Position numbers and translations under genes: made by a program. A stretch of 18,175 bases of DNA from Helicobacteraceae bacterium (GTDB lineage Bacteria; Campylobacterota; Campylobacteria; Campylobacterales; SZUA-545), in the NCBI GenBank assembly GCA_031276985.1, contig JAISMA010000160.1, positions 1 through 18,175 on the forward strand, written 5' to 3'. Shown here in pieces: positions 7,065 through 14,090 of the stretch. The number at the start of each line of letters is the position of its first letter. Positions within the stretch are counted from its first letter, which is position 1. The notes under the pieces are model-generated. The model was not told the DNA's origin, searched no databases, and was given only the letters and a program-made list of their open reading frames with translations.

Positions 7065-7664
7065 TTAGAGCTTCGAGACGTTTTTGGAGAGGTAATCCGC
7101 CACGCCTTTGTGGTCGGCTTTCATGCCCTCTTCGCCTTTATGCCAACCCGCGGGGCAGACTTCGCCGTGCTCGTTTGTGAATAACACCGCGTCGACAACG
7201 CGCAAAGTTTCGTCCACATTGCGTCCGATTGGCAGATCGTTGATCGTCGCGTGGCGAATTTTCTTGTCTTTCGCGTCGATGACGAAAGTGGCGCGAAAAG
7301 CGACTGCGCCAGGGTGTTCCGCGTCGTATGCTCTGACGATCGCGTGATTAACGTCCGCTACGATCGGAAACTGAACTTGACCGATGCCGCCGCTATTGAC
7401 GGGAGTATTTTTCCACGCCCAATGAACGTGTTCGCTGTCAATCGAAACGCCGATCACGCTAAAACCGCGCTCCTTGAACTCTTTGACGCGCTTGTCGAAA
7501 GCGATAATCTCCGACGGGCAGACGAAAGTGAAGTCCATTGGCCAGAAAAACAGTACCGCGCCTTTAGGACCGATGTTTTTGTATAGCTCAAAATCCGCGA
7601 TCTCGCCCGAAGGCAGGACGGCTTTGGCTGTGAAATTTGGGGCTTCTGTTGCTACAAGCGACAT
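7065..7664 (-). CDS. ahpC: alkyl hydroperoxide reductase / typical 2-Cys peroxiredoxin
   Basis: This thiol peroxidase reduces hydrogen peroxide and organic peroxides in the cytoplasm. In Campylobacterota the 198-aa relatives are named AhpC or TsaA. The 199-aa product has the peroxidatic Cys C49 in DFTFVCPSEI and the resolving Cys C170 in HGEVCPAGW. It also has the conserved YKNIGPKGAVLFFWP block, and the GGIG motif (92-95) associated with over-oxidation-sensitive peroxiredoxins. The start at 7664 has GGAG six bases upstream (GGAGACTAAT before the ATG). It stands alone, convergent with dnaX. A palindrome upstream (7729-7745) suggests metal/peroxide-responsive control by PerR or Fur, as known for the gene in Campylobacter; that is inference. 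Confidence 0.95.
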   Translation of the reverse strand: MSLVATEAPNFTAKAVLPSGEIADFELYKNIGPKGAVLFFWPMDFTFVCPSEIIAFDKRVKEFKERGFSVIGVSIDSEHVHWAWKNTPVNSGGIGQVQFPIVADVNHAIVRAYDAEHPGAVAFRATFVIDAKDKKIRHATINDLPIGRNVDETLRVVDAVLFTNEHGEVCPAGWHKGEEGMKADHKGVADYLSKNVSKL

Positions 7665-7728
7665 ATTAGTCTCCTTGAATTTTGAATTTTTGAACCCCGA
7701 AAGCGTAGCAAAAAAGTTCTTAAATAAG

Positions 7729-7745
7729 AATAATTACAAATTATT
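7729..7745 (-). promoter_or_regulatory. palindromic candidate PerR/Fur-type operator of ahpC
   Basis: AATAATT-ACA-AATTATT is a perfect 7-3-7 dyad, 65 bases upstream of the ahpC start. A second small dyad, TTCTT-ATTT-AAGAA, lies between it and the gene on the minus strand (7718-7731). The A/T-rich dyads resemble Fur-family sites. The spacing differs from the classic 7-1-7 Per box, so this is tentative. Confidence 0.35.
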
Positions 7746-7771
7746 TAGCCGATTTTCGCGCGGATTTGGCG

Positions 7772-7819
7772 GCGAATGCGGCGGTTTTGGGCGCGGGAAG
7801 CGAAGCCTCGAAAGCAAAC
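7772..7819. repeat. 48-bp direct repeat, copy 1
   Basis: The 48 bases starting GCGAATGCGGCGGTTTTGGG and ending TCGAAAGCAAAC recur exactly at 7923-7970, 151 bases downstream. Similarity continues more weakly beyond the 3' edge (CGCG-TTTTTGCG-CTTTGTTA). On the minus strand both copies can be read as FAFEASLPAPKTAAFA. Copy 1 then reads KSARKSAK and stops, resembling the Lys/Ala-rich tail of a basic protein. Confidence 0.85.
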
Positions 7820-7922
7820 CGCGCGCGTTTTTGCGACGCTTTGTTAATCGCGTTATCTACGATCTGCAACAGCAAACGCTAGCTTTTTGGCGGCGCGCGG
7901 ACTTTTTAGCGCGGTTTTGGAA

Positions 7923-7970
7923 GCGAATGCGGCGGTTTTGGGCGCGGGAAGCGAAGCCTCGAAAGCAAAC
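7923..7970. repeat. 48-bp direct repeat, copy 2
   Basis: This is an exact second copy of 7772-7819. Just upstream, GCGGTTTTGG-AAGCGAATGC repeats part of the core once more. No terminal inverted repeats or transposase are seen, so it does not look like an insertion sequence. Confidence 0.85.
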
Positions 7971-8227
7971 CTCGCGCTTTTTTGCGCCTTTGTTATCTTT
8001 TCGCCAACCTCTGCGATAGCGGATATGGACAAGCAAAACCTGCGCTTGTTTTCTCGCTGATCTTTGTAATTTTTGTGGAAACTAATCCGTTGCCGCGCTT
8101 TGCCCGCCGTCGTTACTTCGCCATTCCCGTAATGTTTGCCGCAGTTGGCAAAGCGACCGCTTACCGCGAGTTAAACGAAAAATACGGCTTTCAAAGCGTA
8201 ACAATGCAACGCCTCGCCAAAACGCCA

Positions 8228-8243
8228 AAGCCTTAATAGGCTT
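8228..8243 (-). terminator. weak terminator candidate at the end of the glycan operon
   Basis: AAGCCT-TAAT-AGGCTT is a perfect 6-bp hairpin overlapping the last codons and stop of the DUF6165-like gene. No clear T-run follows, so confidence is low. Confidence 0.25.
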
Positions 8244-8604
8244 CGTAGCTTTTTTCCTCGATTAGATTAGAATTGGTTTGCAGATTGATTTGCTTTTTTA
8301 TCTCAGCTCTACGATCGTTGTTTATATATACTGATCGCGCAAGTTGCACAAAGCGCTCGCCAAACTCTTTTTGGCGTTCGCATTCGCGGATTTTGTCTTC
8401 GATTTCCCAAAGCTTAGTATTGGTTTTTAATAGCTCCAAATAGAGCGGATCGTCGCGCAAAATAATATCTTTTGTCGCCGCTTCTAAAACCGCTATTTCT
8501 TTAGCGATATTCGCCAGCTTATTCGCGTCTTTTATGCGCTCCGATTTGATCGCTAATATGGTAAGTTTATCGACGATCTCGCCGTTGCTTACTTCGATTT
8601 TCAT
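8233..8604 (-). CDS. DUF6165-like small protein, 123 aa
   Basis: The product starts MKIEVSNGEIVDKLTILAIK, which matches my recollection of the DUF6165 family (MKI-VS-GE-DKLTIL-IK-ERI), small proteins often found near glycosyltransferases and tetratricopeptide proteins. It is mostly charged helix (SERIKDANKLANIAKEIAVL, then WEIEDKIRECERQKEFGERF), probably coiled coil, with no membrane segment. I start it at the ATG at 8604, which overlaps the stop of the upstream glycosyltransferase as ATGA and has AAGGAAATT upstream. A longer frame to 8709 only overlaps that gene. It is the last gene of a six-gene minus-strand operon. Biochemical role unknown; context suggests a partner in surface glycan assembly. 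Confidence 0.75.
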   Translation of the reverse strand: MKIEVSNGEIVDKLTILAIKSERIKDANKLANIAKEIAVLEAATKDIILRDDPLYLELLKTNTKLWEIEDKIRECERQKEFGERFVQLARSVYINNDRRAEIKKQINLQTNSNLIEEKSYEAY

Positions 8605-9548
8605 TTGCTTAATTTCCTTTTGTTTAGTTGCGATAAACATGCGTCGATCACGGTTTGCGGAGCAACTTTGTCTTCGATCTGAAAAGCGATATGCCCGCTT
8701 TGCGTCCAATTAGCGGCGCGAACGACGGAAAAAACCGTAATTGTAGCTATGCCCGCCGCGACGCTTAAATGTTTGCTTCCGCCATCGACGCCAACATAAA
8801 GCAAACAGCGTTCTAAAACCGCTCTTAGCGTTTGTACACTCGGAATACTATAGTCGATTATCGCGTTTTCAGCGCGTTTTAAGCGCTCAAAAACGGCGTT
8901 TGCCGTCGCTTTTTCGCCCGGACCATAGACAAACCAGAGCTTGTATCCCGCCGCGATCAGCGCGTCGCCGACTTCCGCCCAGAAAGCGGGGTCGATCAGT
9001 TTGTATTCGCGTCGCGAAACCGCGCAAAAAGCGATTGTATTATCGCCAAAACCGTATTTTTTTGCGAACTCAAGCGCCGTTTTTCGCGCCTCGTCGCTTG
9101 CGAAAAACTCGATAGCGTCGTCGTTTATATCGCCGCCCAAATGTGCGATCAGGCGGTTTTTGGAGCGCGCCGCATATTCGCCGTTATCGGTTGCGACGCG
9201 GCGGGTATAGGCGTAGCGACGAAAGCGAAAATCAAAGCCGACACGATCTTTGGCGCGGCTCGCGAAGGTAATTTGCGCGCTTTTTGGATTTGAAAAAAAG
9301 TCGATCGCCATATCGAAACGCTCTTGATAGACGCGCCACAACAGCTTAACAAACGTCCATGTCGAGAGCTTTCGCGGGACAATCCACAGCCGCGAAACGC
9401 GCGGATTATTTTGGTAAACATTCGCGCCAAGCTCTTCGCTCATAAATACGATCTCAGCTTGCGGATATAACGCGCGAAGTTGCCTGACGGCGGGCGTGGT
9501 CATCATCGTATCGCCCATTTGCCGCAGTTGAACGCACAAAATTTTCAT
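8601..9548 (-). CDS. family 9 glycosyltransferase (heptosyltransferase-type)
   Basis: GT9 enzymes such as WaaC, WaaF and WaaQ transfer heptose (or related sugars) from ADP-heptose to the growing lipopolysaccharide core at the cytoplasmic face. The N-terminus KILCVQLRQMGDTMMTTPAV is the classic GT9 opening. The C-terminal domain holds the donor-site signature GVDGGSKHLSVAAGIATITV, equivalent to G-DTG-MHLAAA in the family. At 315 aa it is family-sized. I chose the ATG at 9548; a TTG at 9554 would add two residues. There is no strong ribosome binding site, and the gene begins 20 bases after the upstream transferase gene, in the same operon. The exact sugar and acceptor cannot be read from the sequence. 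A 7-base A/T run occurs in it. Confidence 0.85.
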   Translation of the reverse strand: MKILCVQLRQMGDTMMTTPAVRQLRALYPQAEIVFMSEELGANVYQNNPRVSRLWIVPRKLSTWTFVKLLWRVYQERFDMAIDFFSNPKSAQITFASRAKDRVGFDFRFRRYAYTRRVATDNGEYAARSKNRLIAHLGGDINDDAIEFFASDEARKTALEFAKKYGFGDNTIAFCAVSRREYKLIDPAFWAEVGDALIAAGYKLWFVYGPGEKATANAVFERLKRAENAIIDYSIPSVQTLRAVLERCLLYVGVDGGSKHLSVAAGIATITVFSVVRAANWTQSGHIAFQIEDKVAPQTVIDACLSQLNKRKLSK

Positions 9549-9568
9549 TGGCAAATTGTAGCCGCTAG

Positions 9569-11095
9569 TTAATAAAGCGCGGGGTCGTCCGCAAGATCGT
9601 CATAAGCGCCGTTTTGCGTTGTAATGTTGAGATCTTCGGGAAAATCGCTAAACGTATAACGCGGATCGGTTTTATCGGTATTAACGCCTAGCCACGAGGC
9701 GAACAGATCGATTAAACGCAATCCGCTTATACGCCTTTTTATTACCACATGTTCAGTCGCGGCGCTATCAAGCAAAAATAACGGAACTTCATAGCCTTGT
9801 TTTGCGCTTCCGCCATGTCTTAAACCGATCTCTTTGTTGTTTTCGTAATGTCCTTGTCCGTGATCGGAAAAATATATAAGCGACCAGCTAAGTTTTTGCG
9901 CCGACATTTCATCTACAAGCGCTTTAATAAAGCTGTCGAGTTTTTCTATGCTGGCTAAATAGCAGTTATGCTCTTTTCCGTATGGCAGATCGAATCTATT
10001 TGCGAATCCGTGAAGTCGATTGCAAGCGGGCGAGTGCGAACCCGCCATATGTATAAATATCAGTTTTGGAGTTTTGCGATCGTTTTTTAACGTTTCGTTT
10101 TTCAATATTTCGTCAAACTTTGCTAAAAACTCAAAATCGTCTTTCGCGCCCGCTTCAACGCCGCCTCTAGCGTTTAGAAATATCATGCGATCGCTTTGGG
10201 AAGCGATTAACGAAACGGCGGTGCTTGTTTTGCCCGCAAAACCGGAGTTTGAAAGCCAATAGGTTTCATATCCCGTTTGAGCGCCTAGCGTTACAACTGT
10301 GCGCGACCAGTCAATCCGCTCGTTTTCTTTAGCGGTTAGAGTGCGCGAAAGCGACGTCATTGTGCTTGGTCCAGCGGCGATTAACGTATCGATAAATATG
10401 CCGTTTGCGCCGTCTAAAAACGGCGTAGTTTTGTGCGGGTAGCCATAGACGCTAAGGTAATCTTTGCGAACGCTTTCGCCTATAACTACAACGCGAACGT
10501 CCTTTTCCAAAGCGTCGGAACGTTTAATGATTTCAAAATCGTTAATCGGCGTTGTTTCCGCTTTGCTAATCAGATCGGCGTAAGCCGCGTAACTTTTATA
10601 AACAAGACGATAAAACCTATACGGAATCGAACCAAAAAATAGTAAGATGATTATTAAAACGAGCGCGACAATTTTTCCTCGCCTATTGCGAAGGGGAGTG
10701 GAGGTAACAGTCGTTATGCCGCCGCGATTAAAAAACAGCGCAAAAGCAAGCAAAATAATCAAAACCAATATGTAGAAAAAATCGCGTACTGGAACGATAG
10801 ATAAAAACTCCGCCGTTTCGCTTGGATCGGTTTCAAAAACCGCCGCGATATAGCCCGGAGCGGGCGATCCGTACTCAAGTCCAACGGGCAAATAAAATAG
10901 CGGAATAATAAACGCGATAAAGACCGCAATCGCCGCGCTTTTGAAGTATCGCGCAAGCGCGATCAAAACTATGCCCGCTATTATCCTCTCGACAATTATA
11001 AGATCAACGCCAACGGCTTGGAATACGCAAAGTAGCGTTGCGGCGGTAAAAACGGCGACGGTTTTTATCGTTATTTTTGAGAAAAATTTTCGCAT
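9569..11095 (-). CDS. phosphoethanolamine transferase-like sulfatase-fold membrane enzyme
   Basis: Members of the EptA/EptC/CptA family move phosphoethanolamine from phosphatidylethanolamine to lipid A or core sugars on the periplasmic side. The 508-aa product has about five N-terminal membrane helices (within residues 8-160; clear ones near 53-70, 105-123 and 140-157), followed by a soluble alkaline-phosphatase-fold domain. Metal and catalytic residues visible are E207 (IGES), a nucleophile Thr at about T245 (AGPSTMTS), D411 and H412 (SDHGQG), and the conserved H353 and H427. The usual SVP after the nucleophile is replaced by SLS, so it is a divergent member. It begins five bases after the upstream GT4 gene in a glycosyltransferase operon, which supports decoration of a core oligosaccharide. 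Confidence 0.85.
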   Translation of the reverse strand: MRKFFSKITIKTVAVFTAATLLCVFQAVGVDLIIVERIIAGIVLIALARYFKSAAIAVFIAFIIPLFYLPVGLEYGSPAPGYIAAVFETDPSETAEFLSIVPVRDFFYILVLIILLAFALFFNRGGITTVTSTPLRNRRGKIVALVLIIILLFFGSIPYRFYRLVYKSYAAYADLISKAETTPINDFEIIKRSDALEKDVRVVVIGESVRKDYLSVYGYPHKTTPFLDGANGIFIDTLIAAGPSTMTSLSRTLTAKENERIDWSRTVVTLGAQTGYETYWLSNSGFAGKTSTAVSLIASQSDRMIFLNARGGVEAGAKDDFEFLAKFDEILKNETLKNDRKTPKLIFIHMAGSHSPACNRLHGFANRFDLPYGKEHNCYLASIEKLDSFIKALVDEMSAQKLSWSLIYFSDHGQGHYENNKEIGLRHGGSAKQGYEVPLFLLDSAATEHVVIKRRISGLRLIDLFASWLGVNTDKTDPRYTFSDFPEDLNITTQNGAYDDLADDPALY

Positions 11096-11100
11096 TATAA

Positions 11101-12195
11101 TTAGTCGCCTTTTATTGAAGCGAAAAACGCTTCAAGCCGATCGATCATCATCGTTTCGCTAAAGCCTTCAGCGACGCGCTTTTGCGCCGCTTTGCCTAGC
11201 TTTTTTCGTAGCGCCGCGTCATTGGTTAATAAGACGATTTTATCGGCGAGCGTTACTTTATCGTCTTTACCGATTAAAAAACCGTTTTCGCCGTCGATTA
11301 AAATCTCTTTTACGCCGCCAACATCGGTGGCGATCGTAGCGCAACCTTGCGCCATATATTCCACTACGGAATTTGGAAATCCTTCGTTGTCGGCTACGCT
11401 CAGCGCTATGTCGTAAGCGGAGGCGGCAAGCTGCGGATTGGTCGTAAATCCCGCGAAACAAATTCGATTTGTTACGCCTAAATCAACGCTTAGCGCTTTT
11501 AGGCTTTCTTCCATAGCGCCGCGTCCGCATATAACAAGCGTCGTTTGGATGTTGATTCGCTTCAAAGCGACGGCGTAAGCGCTAATAGCGAGATCGATTT
11601 TTTTTTCGCGGCTAAGTCGCGCCGTTATTCCGATTATAACCGTATTATCATCCGCTTTCCACTCTTTGCGTTGCGCGGTTATCATATCGGGAGCAAAATC
11701 AGCTCGATTGCGTCCGTTATATATTGTGGTAAAAGGATAATCGATTAACCATGGCGAATGGATAAGCGCCTCATGCCAAATAGCGTTGCACGGCGCAATA
11801 CCTGCCGTAATAAATTTGGCGTGTCTGAAGCGAATTTTTGGCTTTGAATCGTTAAAGTCGTCGTGGCGTCCCACGCGGCGAATGTTTGGAATGCCGCATA
11901 TTTTTGCCGCTATGCCTCCGCACGCTATCTCTTTTTCGATATTTGTAACTATAATATCGATATGATTTTTCTTTATTAAATAAATTATATAGAAAATTGT
12001 AATCGGACTATAATCGCTGCCGAATTTCCATGGAATTACGCGCAAATTTTTAGGCGCGTTTTGCGTGAATTGCGAACGACGCGCCGAGAGTATGAATACG
12101 TTGTGTCCTCTTTGCTCTAGCCCCTCCGCCGTTTTTACCATCCAACTTGCGACGCCGCCCCAATTTTTCTTGCTGGATATGTAAAGAATGTTCAT
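11101..12195 (-). CDS. family 4 glycosyltransferase (GT-B fold)
   Basis: This cytoplasmic retaining glycosyltransferase probably adds a sugar to a lipid-linked or lipid A-core acceptor. The 364-aa product has the GT4 N-terminal glycine-rich motif (YISSKKNWGGVASWMVKTAE). The C-terminal donor domain has GITARLSREKKIDLAI and the nucleotide-binding E-x7-E region (DNEGFPNSVVEYMAQGCATI, DVGGVKEIL). Its ATG overlaps the previous gene's stop (ATGA), directly after a T8 run. Within the coding sequence is an A9 run (minus strand, 11598-11606, encoding EKKI), a possible slippage site. The donor and acceptor cannot be told from the sequence. Confidence 0.88.
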   Translation of the reverse strand: MNILYISSKKNWGGVASWMVKTAEGLEQRGHNVFILSARRSQFTQNAPKNLRVIPWKFGSDYSPITIFYIIYLIKKNHIDIIVTNIEKEIACGGIAAKICGIPNIRRVGRHDDFNDSKPKIRFRHAKFITAGIAPCNAIWHEALIHSPWLIDYPFTTIYNGRNRADFAPDMITAQRKEWKADDNTVIIGITARLSREKKIDLAISAYAVALKRINIQTTLVICGRGAMEESLKALSVDLGVTNRICFAGFTTNPQLAASAYDIALSVADNEGFPNSVVEYMAQGCATIATDVGGVKEILIDGENGFLIGKDDKVTLADKIVLLTNDAALRKKLGKAAQKRVAEGFSETMMIDRLEAFFASIKGD

Positions 12196-13043
12196 AAAAA
12201 AAAGCTTTTGATTTTATATTTTATCGAGTATTTTAGCTCTCTTAAAGCCTCTTTAAGCGGTAGCCAAGCAAAGGCGCGTCCTAAACGCTGTCCATAAAGA
12301 TATTTGCGAACTTTATATAGATATTTTGCGCGATCTCGCTTAGAAAAATCGCGGGCGTGCTTTAGGGCGATTTGGCGCATTCCTCTATATTTTCTGTCGG
12401 CGTTATTGGAAATTCTTTCGTATCCTCTTGCCGAGTAATAGTTAAAAAGCGTTTTTTCAATAAGCGCCGCCGCGCCGAATCGTTTCGTAAGTCTAAGGCA
12501 TAGATCATAATCATGGCAGGCGGCGAGCGTTTCGTCAAAACCGCCGATCTCCATAAGATTTTTTTTGGACGCAAATAACATAGAGTTTGCTATATTCTGA
12601 CCCTCTTTTGCTAGTTTGGCAAAATCGATATTTGGCGGATTATTTGATCGTTTTGTTTTGCCGTTTTCGTAGATTCTATTATGCCATGCGTACGCAAAAG
12701 CGTACTGCAAAACGTCAAGTTGCAAAAAAGATTCAATCGCGCTTTTTAGTATCTCGTCGTCGTCGTCAAACAAAGCGATAAATTCGCCTTTTGCTAAGAA
12801 AATGCCGCTGTTTCTAGCGCCGCACGCGCCTTTTGAGCGATAGTTTTCAATATATTTAACGCGATCGTCGCTTTTTGCGATTGATTCCACGATCGCTTTA
12901 GTTTCGGCGCTTTTTTCATCATCGCAAACCAAAACTTCTATGTTTTCATAGGTTTGGCATAACGCAGATCTGATTGCGCGCGGCAGTAACGTTTGGCGTT
13001 TGTATGTTGGTATTATGATTGAAACTTTCGGAGCGTCGCTCAT
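12192..13043 (-). CDS. family 2 glycosyltransferase (sister copy B)
   Basis: This is a GT-A fold family 2 enzyme, 283 aa, opening with VSIIIPTYKRQTLLPRAIRS. It has the donor/metal motif DDDD in ALFDDDDEI and a C-terminal basic, aromatic region (KYLYKVRKYLYGQRLGRAFA). It is a paralogue of the upstream gene of the same length, sharing DDEKSAETKAIVESIAK and IENYRSKG-GARNSGIF. Its ATG overlaps the upstream gene's stop by four bases, and its own stop overlaps the GT4 start. An A8 run (12559-12566, encoding KKN) and a T8 run (12196-12203, last codons) could slip. The region differing most from its sister, after DDDDEI, probably sets acceptor choice; that is inference. Confidence 0.88.
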   Translation of the reverse strand: MSDAPKVSIIIPTYKRQTLLPRAIRSALCQTYENIEVLVCDDEKSAETKAIVESIAKSDDRVKYIENYRSKGACGARNSGIFLAKGEFIALFDDDDEILKSAIESFLQLDVLQYAFAYAWHNRIYENGKTKRSNNPPNIDFAKLAKEGQNIANSMLFASKKNLMEIGGFDETLAACHDYDLCLRLTKRFGAAALIEKTLFNYYSARGYERISNNADRKYRGMRQIALKHARDFSKRDRAKYLYKVRKYLYGQRLGRAFAWLPLKEALRELKYSIKYKIKSFFL

Positions 13044-13891
13044 TTAATTTTTACTCCAAAAAGTTTATATTTTAGATAACGGCGCAATTCGTCTAGCGCT
13101 TTGCCAATTGGCAACCATGCAAAAGCTCTGCAAGGATTTATTCCATAGTAGTTTCTACGCGCTCTGTACAAATAGAGCGCCCGCGCTTTTTGCGTAAACT
13201 CTTTGCCATGCTTAAGCGCGATAGATCGCATACCTTTATAACATTTTAACCTATCCTTTGTTAATCTATCGCTACTATAATCATGATAGTTTGCAATAAC
13301 CTTCTCAATCCCTTTTGCATACCCAAAATGTCTAAGCAAGCGCAGACACAAATCATAGTCTTCGCTTGTTGGCATAGATTCGTCGTAGCCGTCGATCTTT
13401 ATCAGATGAGATTTTGGGACAAATATATTTGGTCCCGCCGCGTTTGATCCGCGTTTTGATAAGTAATCGAAATCCATTTTTTCGCCGTGCTTGTGAATAT
13501 CAGATCTATCGCCCGCGACGCAAAACCTTCGCCACCCGTATCCAAACGCCGCGTCTTTTGGAGTGTTATTCACAAACAATTCGACGGCTTCGGGCATAAT
13601 TTCGTCGTCATCGTCCAGAAAAACGCAATATTCGCCTTTTGCTATGAAAATGCCGCTGTTTCTAGCGCCGCTTACTCCTTTTGAACGATAGTTTTCAATA
13701 TATTTAACGCGATCGTCATTTTTTGCGATAGATTCCACGATCGCTTTAGTTTCGGCGCTCTTTTCGTCGTCGGATATTAAAATCTCGACATTTTTGTATG
13801 TTTGATTAAGCGCCGAAGCAATCGCTCTCGACAGCGCATCTTGGCGTTTATATGTTGGTATTATAATTGAAACCAGCGGATGCGAGCGCAT
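13040..13891 (-). CDS. family 2 glycosyltransferase (sister copy A, first gene of operon)
   Basis: I place the start at the ATG at 13891, which has a perfect AGGAGG four bases upstream and makes the protein 283 aa, the same as its sister. An upstream in-frame ATG at 13936 would place the promoter's TATAAT (13926-13931) inside the gene and is rejected. The GT-A domain shows VSIIIPTYKRQDALSRAIAS and VFLDDDDEIM with the DDDD motif. The C-terminus (RALYLYRARRNYYGINPCRA, then FAWLPIGKAL) parallels the sister gene. It heads the six-gene minus-strand operon and is coupled by ATGA to the next gene. The likely role is addition of one sugar of a surface oligosaccharide; the sugar is unknown. Confidence 0.9.
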   Translation of the reverse strand: MRSHPLVSIIIPTYKRQDALSRAIASALNQTYKNVEILISDDEKSAETKAIVESIAKNDDRVKYIENYRSKGVSGARNSGIFIAKGEYCVFLDDDDEIMPEAVELFVNNTPKDAAFGYGWRRFCVAGDRSDIHKHGEKMDFDYLSKRGSNAAGPNIFVPKSHLIKIDGYDESMPTSEDYDLCLRLLRHFGYAKGIEKVIANYHDYSSDRLTKDRLKCYKGMRSIALKHGKEFTQKARALYLYRARRNYYGINPCRAFAWLPIGKALDELRRYLKYKLFGVKIK

Positions 13892-13925
13892 TTTGCCTCC
13901 TGATTTTGTAGCCAAAAATTGTACT

Positions 13926-13931
13926 ATTATA
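13926..13931 (-). promoter_or_regulatory. -10 promoter element of the six-gene glycan operon
   Basis: A perfect TATAAT on the minus strand (context GGATATAATAG) lies 34 bases upstream of the ATG at 13891 with an AGGAGG between them. No -35 consensus is present, usual for this phylum. Confidence 0.55.
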
Positions 13932-14090
13932 TCCATTAAAGTCGATCTATCGCGTGAAAATTAACGCCTTGATTAACCTCTATGGCGCAGATCTTTTAGG
14001 CTGATTTGCGCGCAAGACTAAAGATTGGCGACGCAGTTTTAAGCGTTAGTGGTTTAGTATTACATAACTTTTAAATAAAAAGGCGTAGCG

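Larger units (their letters stand above)
7746..8227. other. gene-poor region between ahpC and the glycan operon
   Basis: I see no convincing intact gene here. It holds the two 48-bp repeats. Open frames exist but none has a ribosome binding site. One on the minus strand ends at 7853 and reads EVGEKITKAQKSARFAFEAS across repeat copy 2. A plus-strand frame ends at 8236 (reading TAYRELNEKYGFQSVTMQRL near its end) and stops at the operon's terminal hairpin. These may be decayed genes or chance. Confidence 0.4.

Noticed and set aside
7853..8170. Minus-strand basic protein crossing repeat copy 2
   Set aside because: No plausible start codon with a ribosome binding site, and the two repeat copies lie in different frames; kept only as a note on the repeats.
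8125..8236. Short plus-strand gene (ending TMQRLAKTPKP)
   Set aside because: The sequence looks somewhat protein-like, but there is no ribosome binding site, no recognised family, and its stop coincides with the terminal hairpin of the convergent operon.
13892..13936. Fifteen-residue N-terminal extension of the first operon glycosyltransferase
   Set aside because: It would contain the TATAAT promoter, while the ATG at 13891 has AGGAGG and gives the same length as the sister protein.
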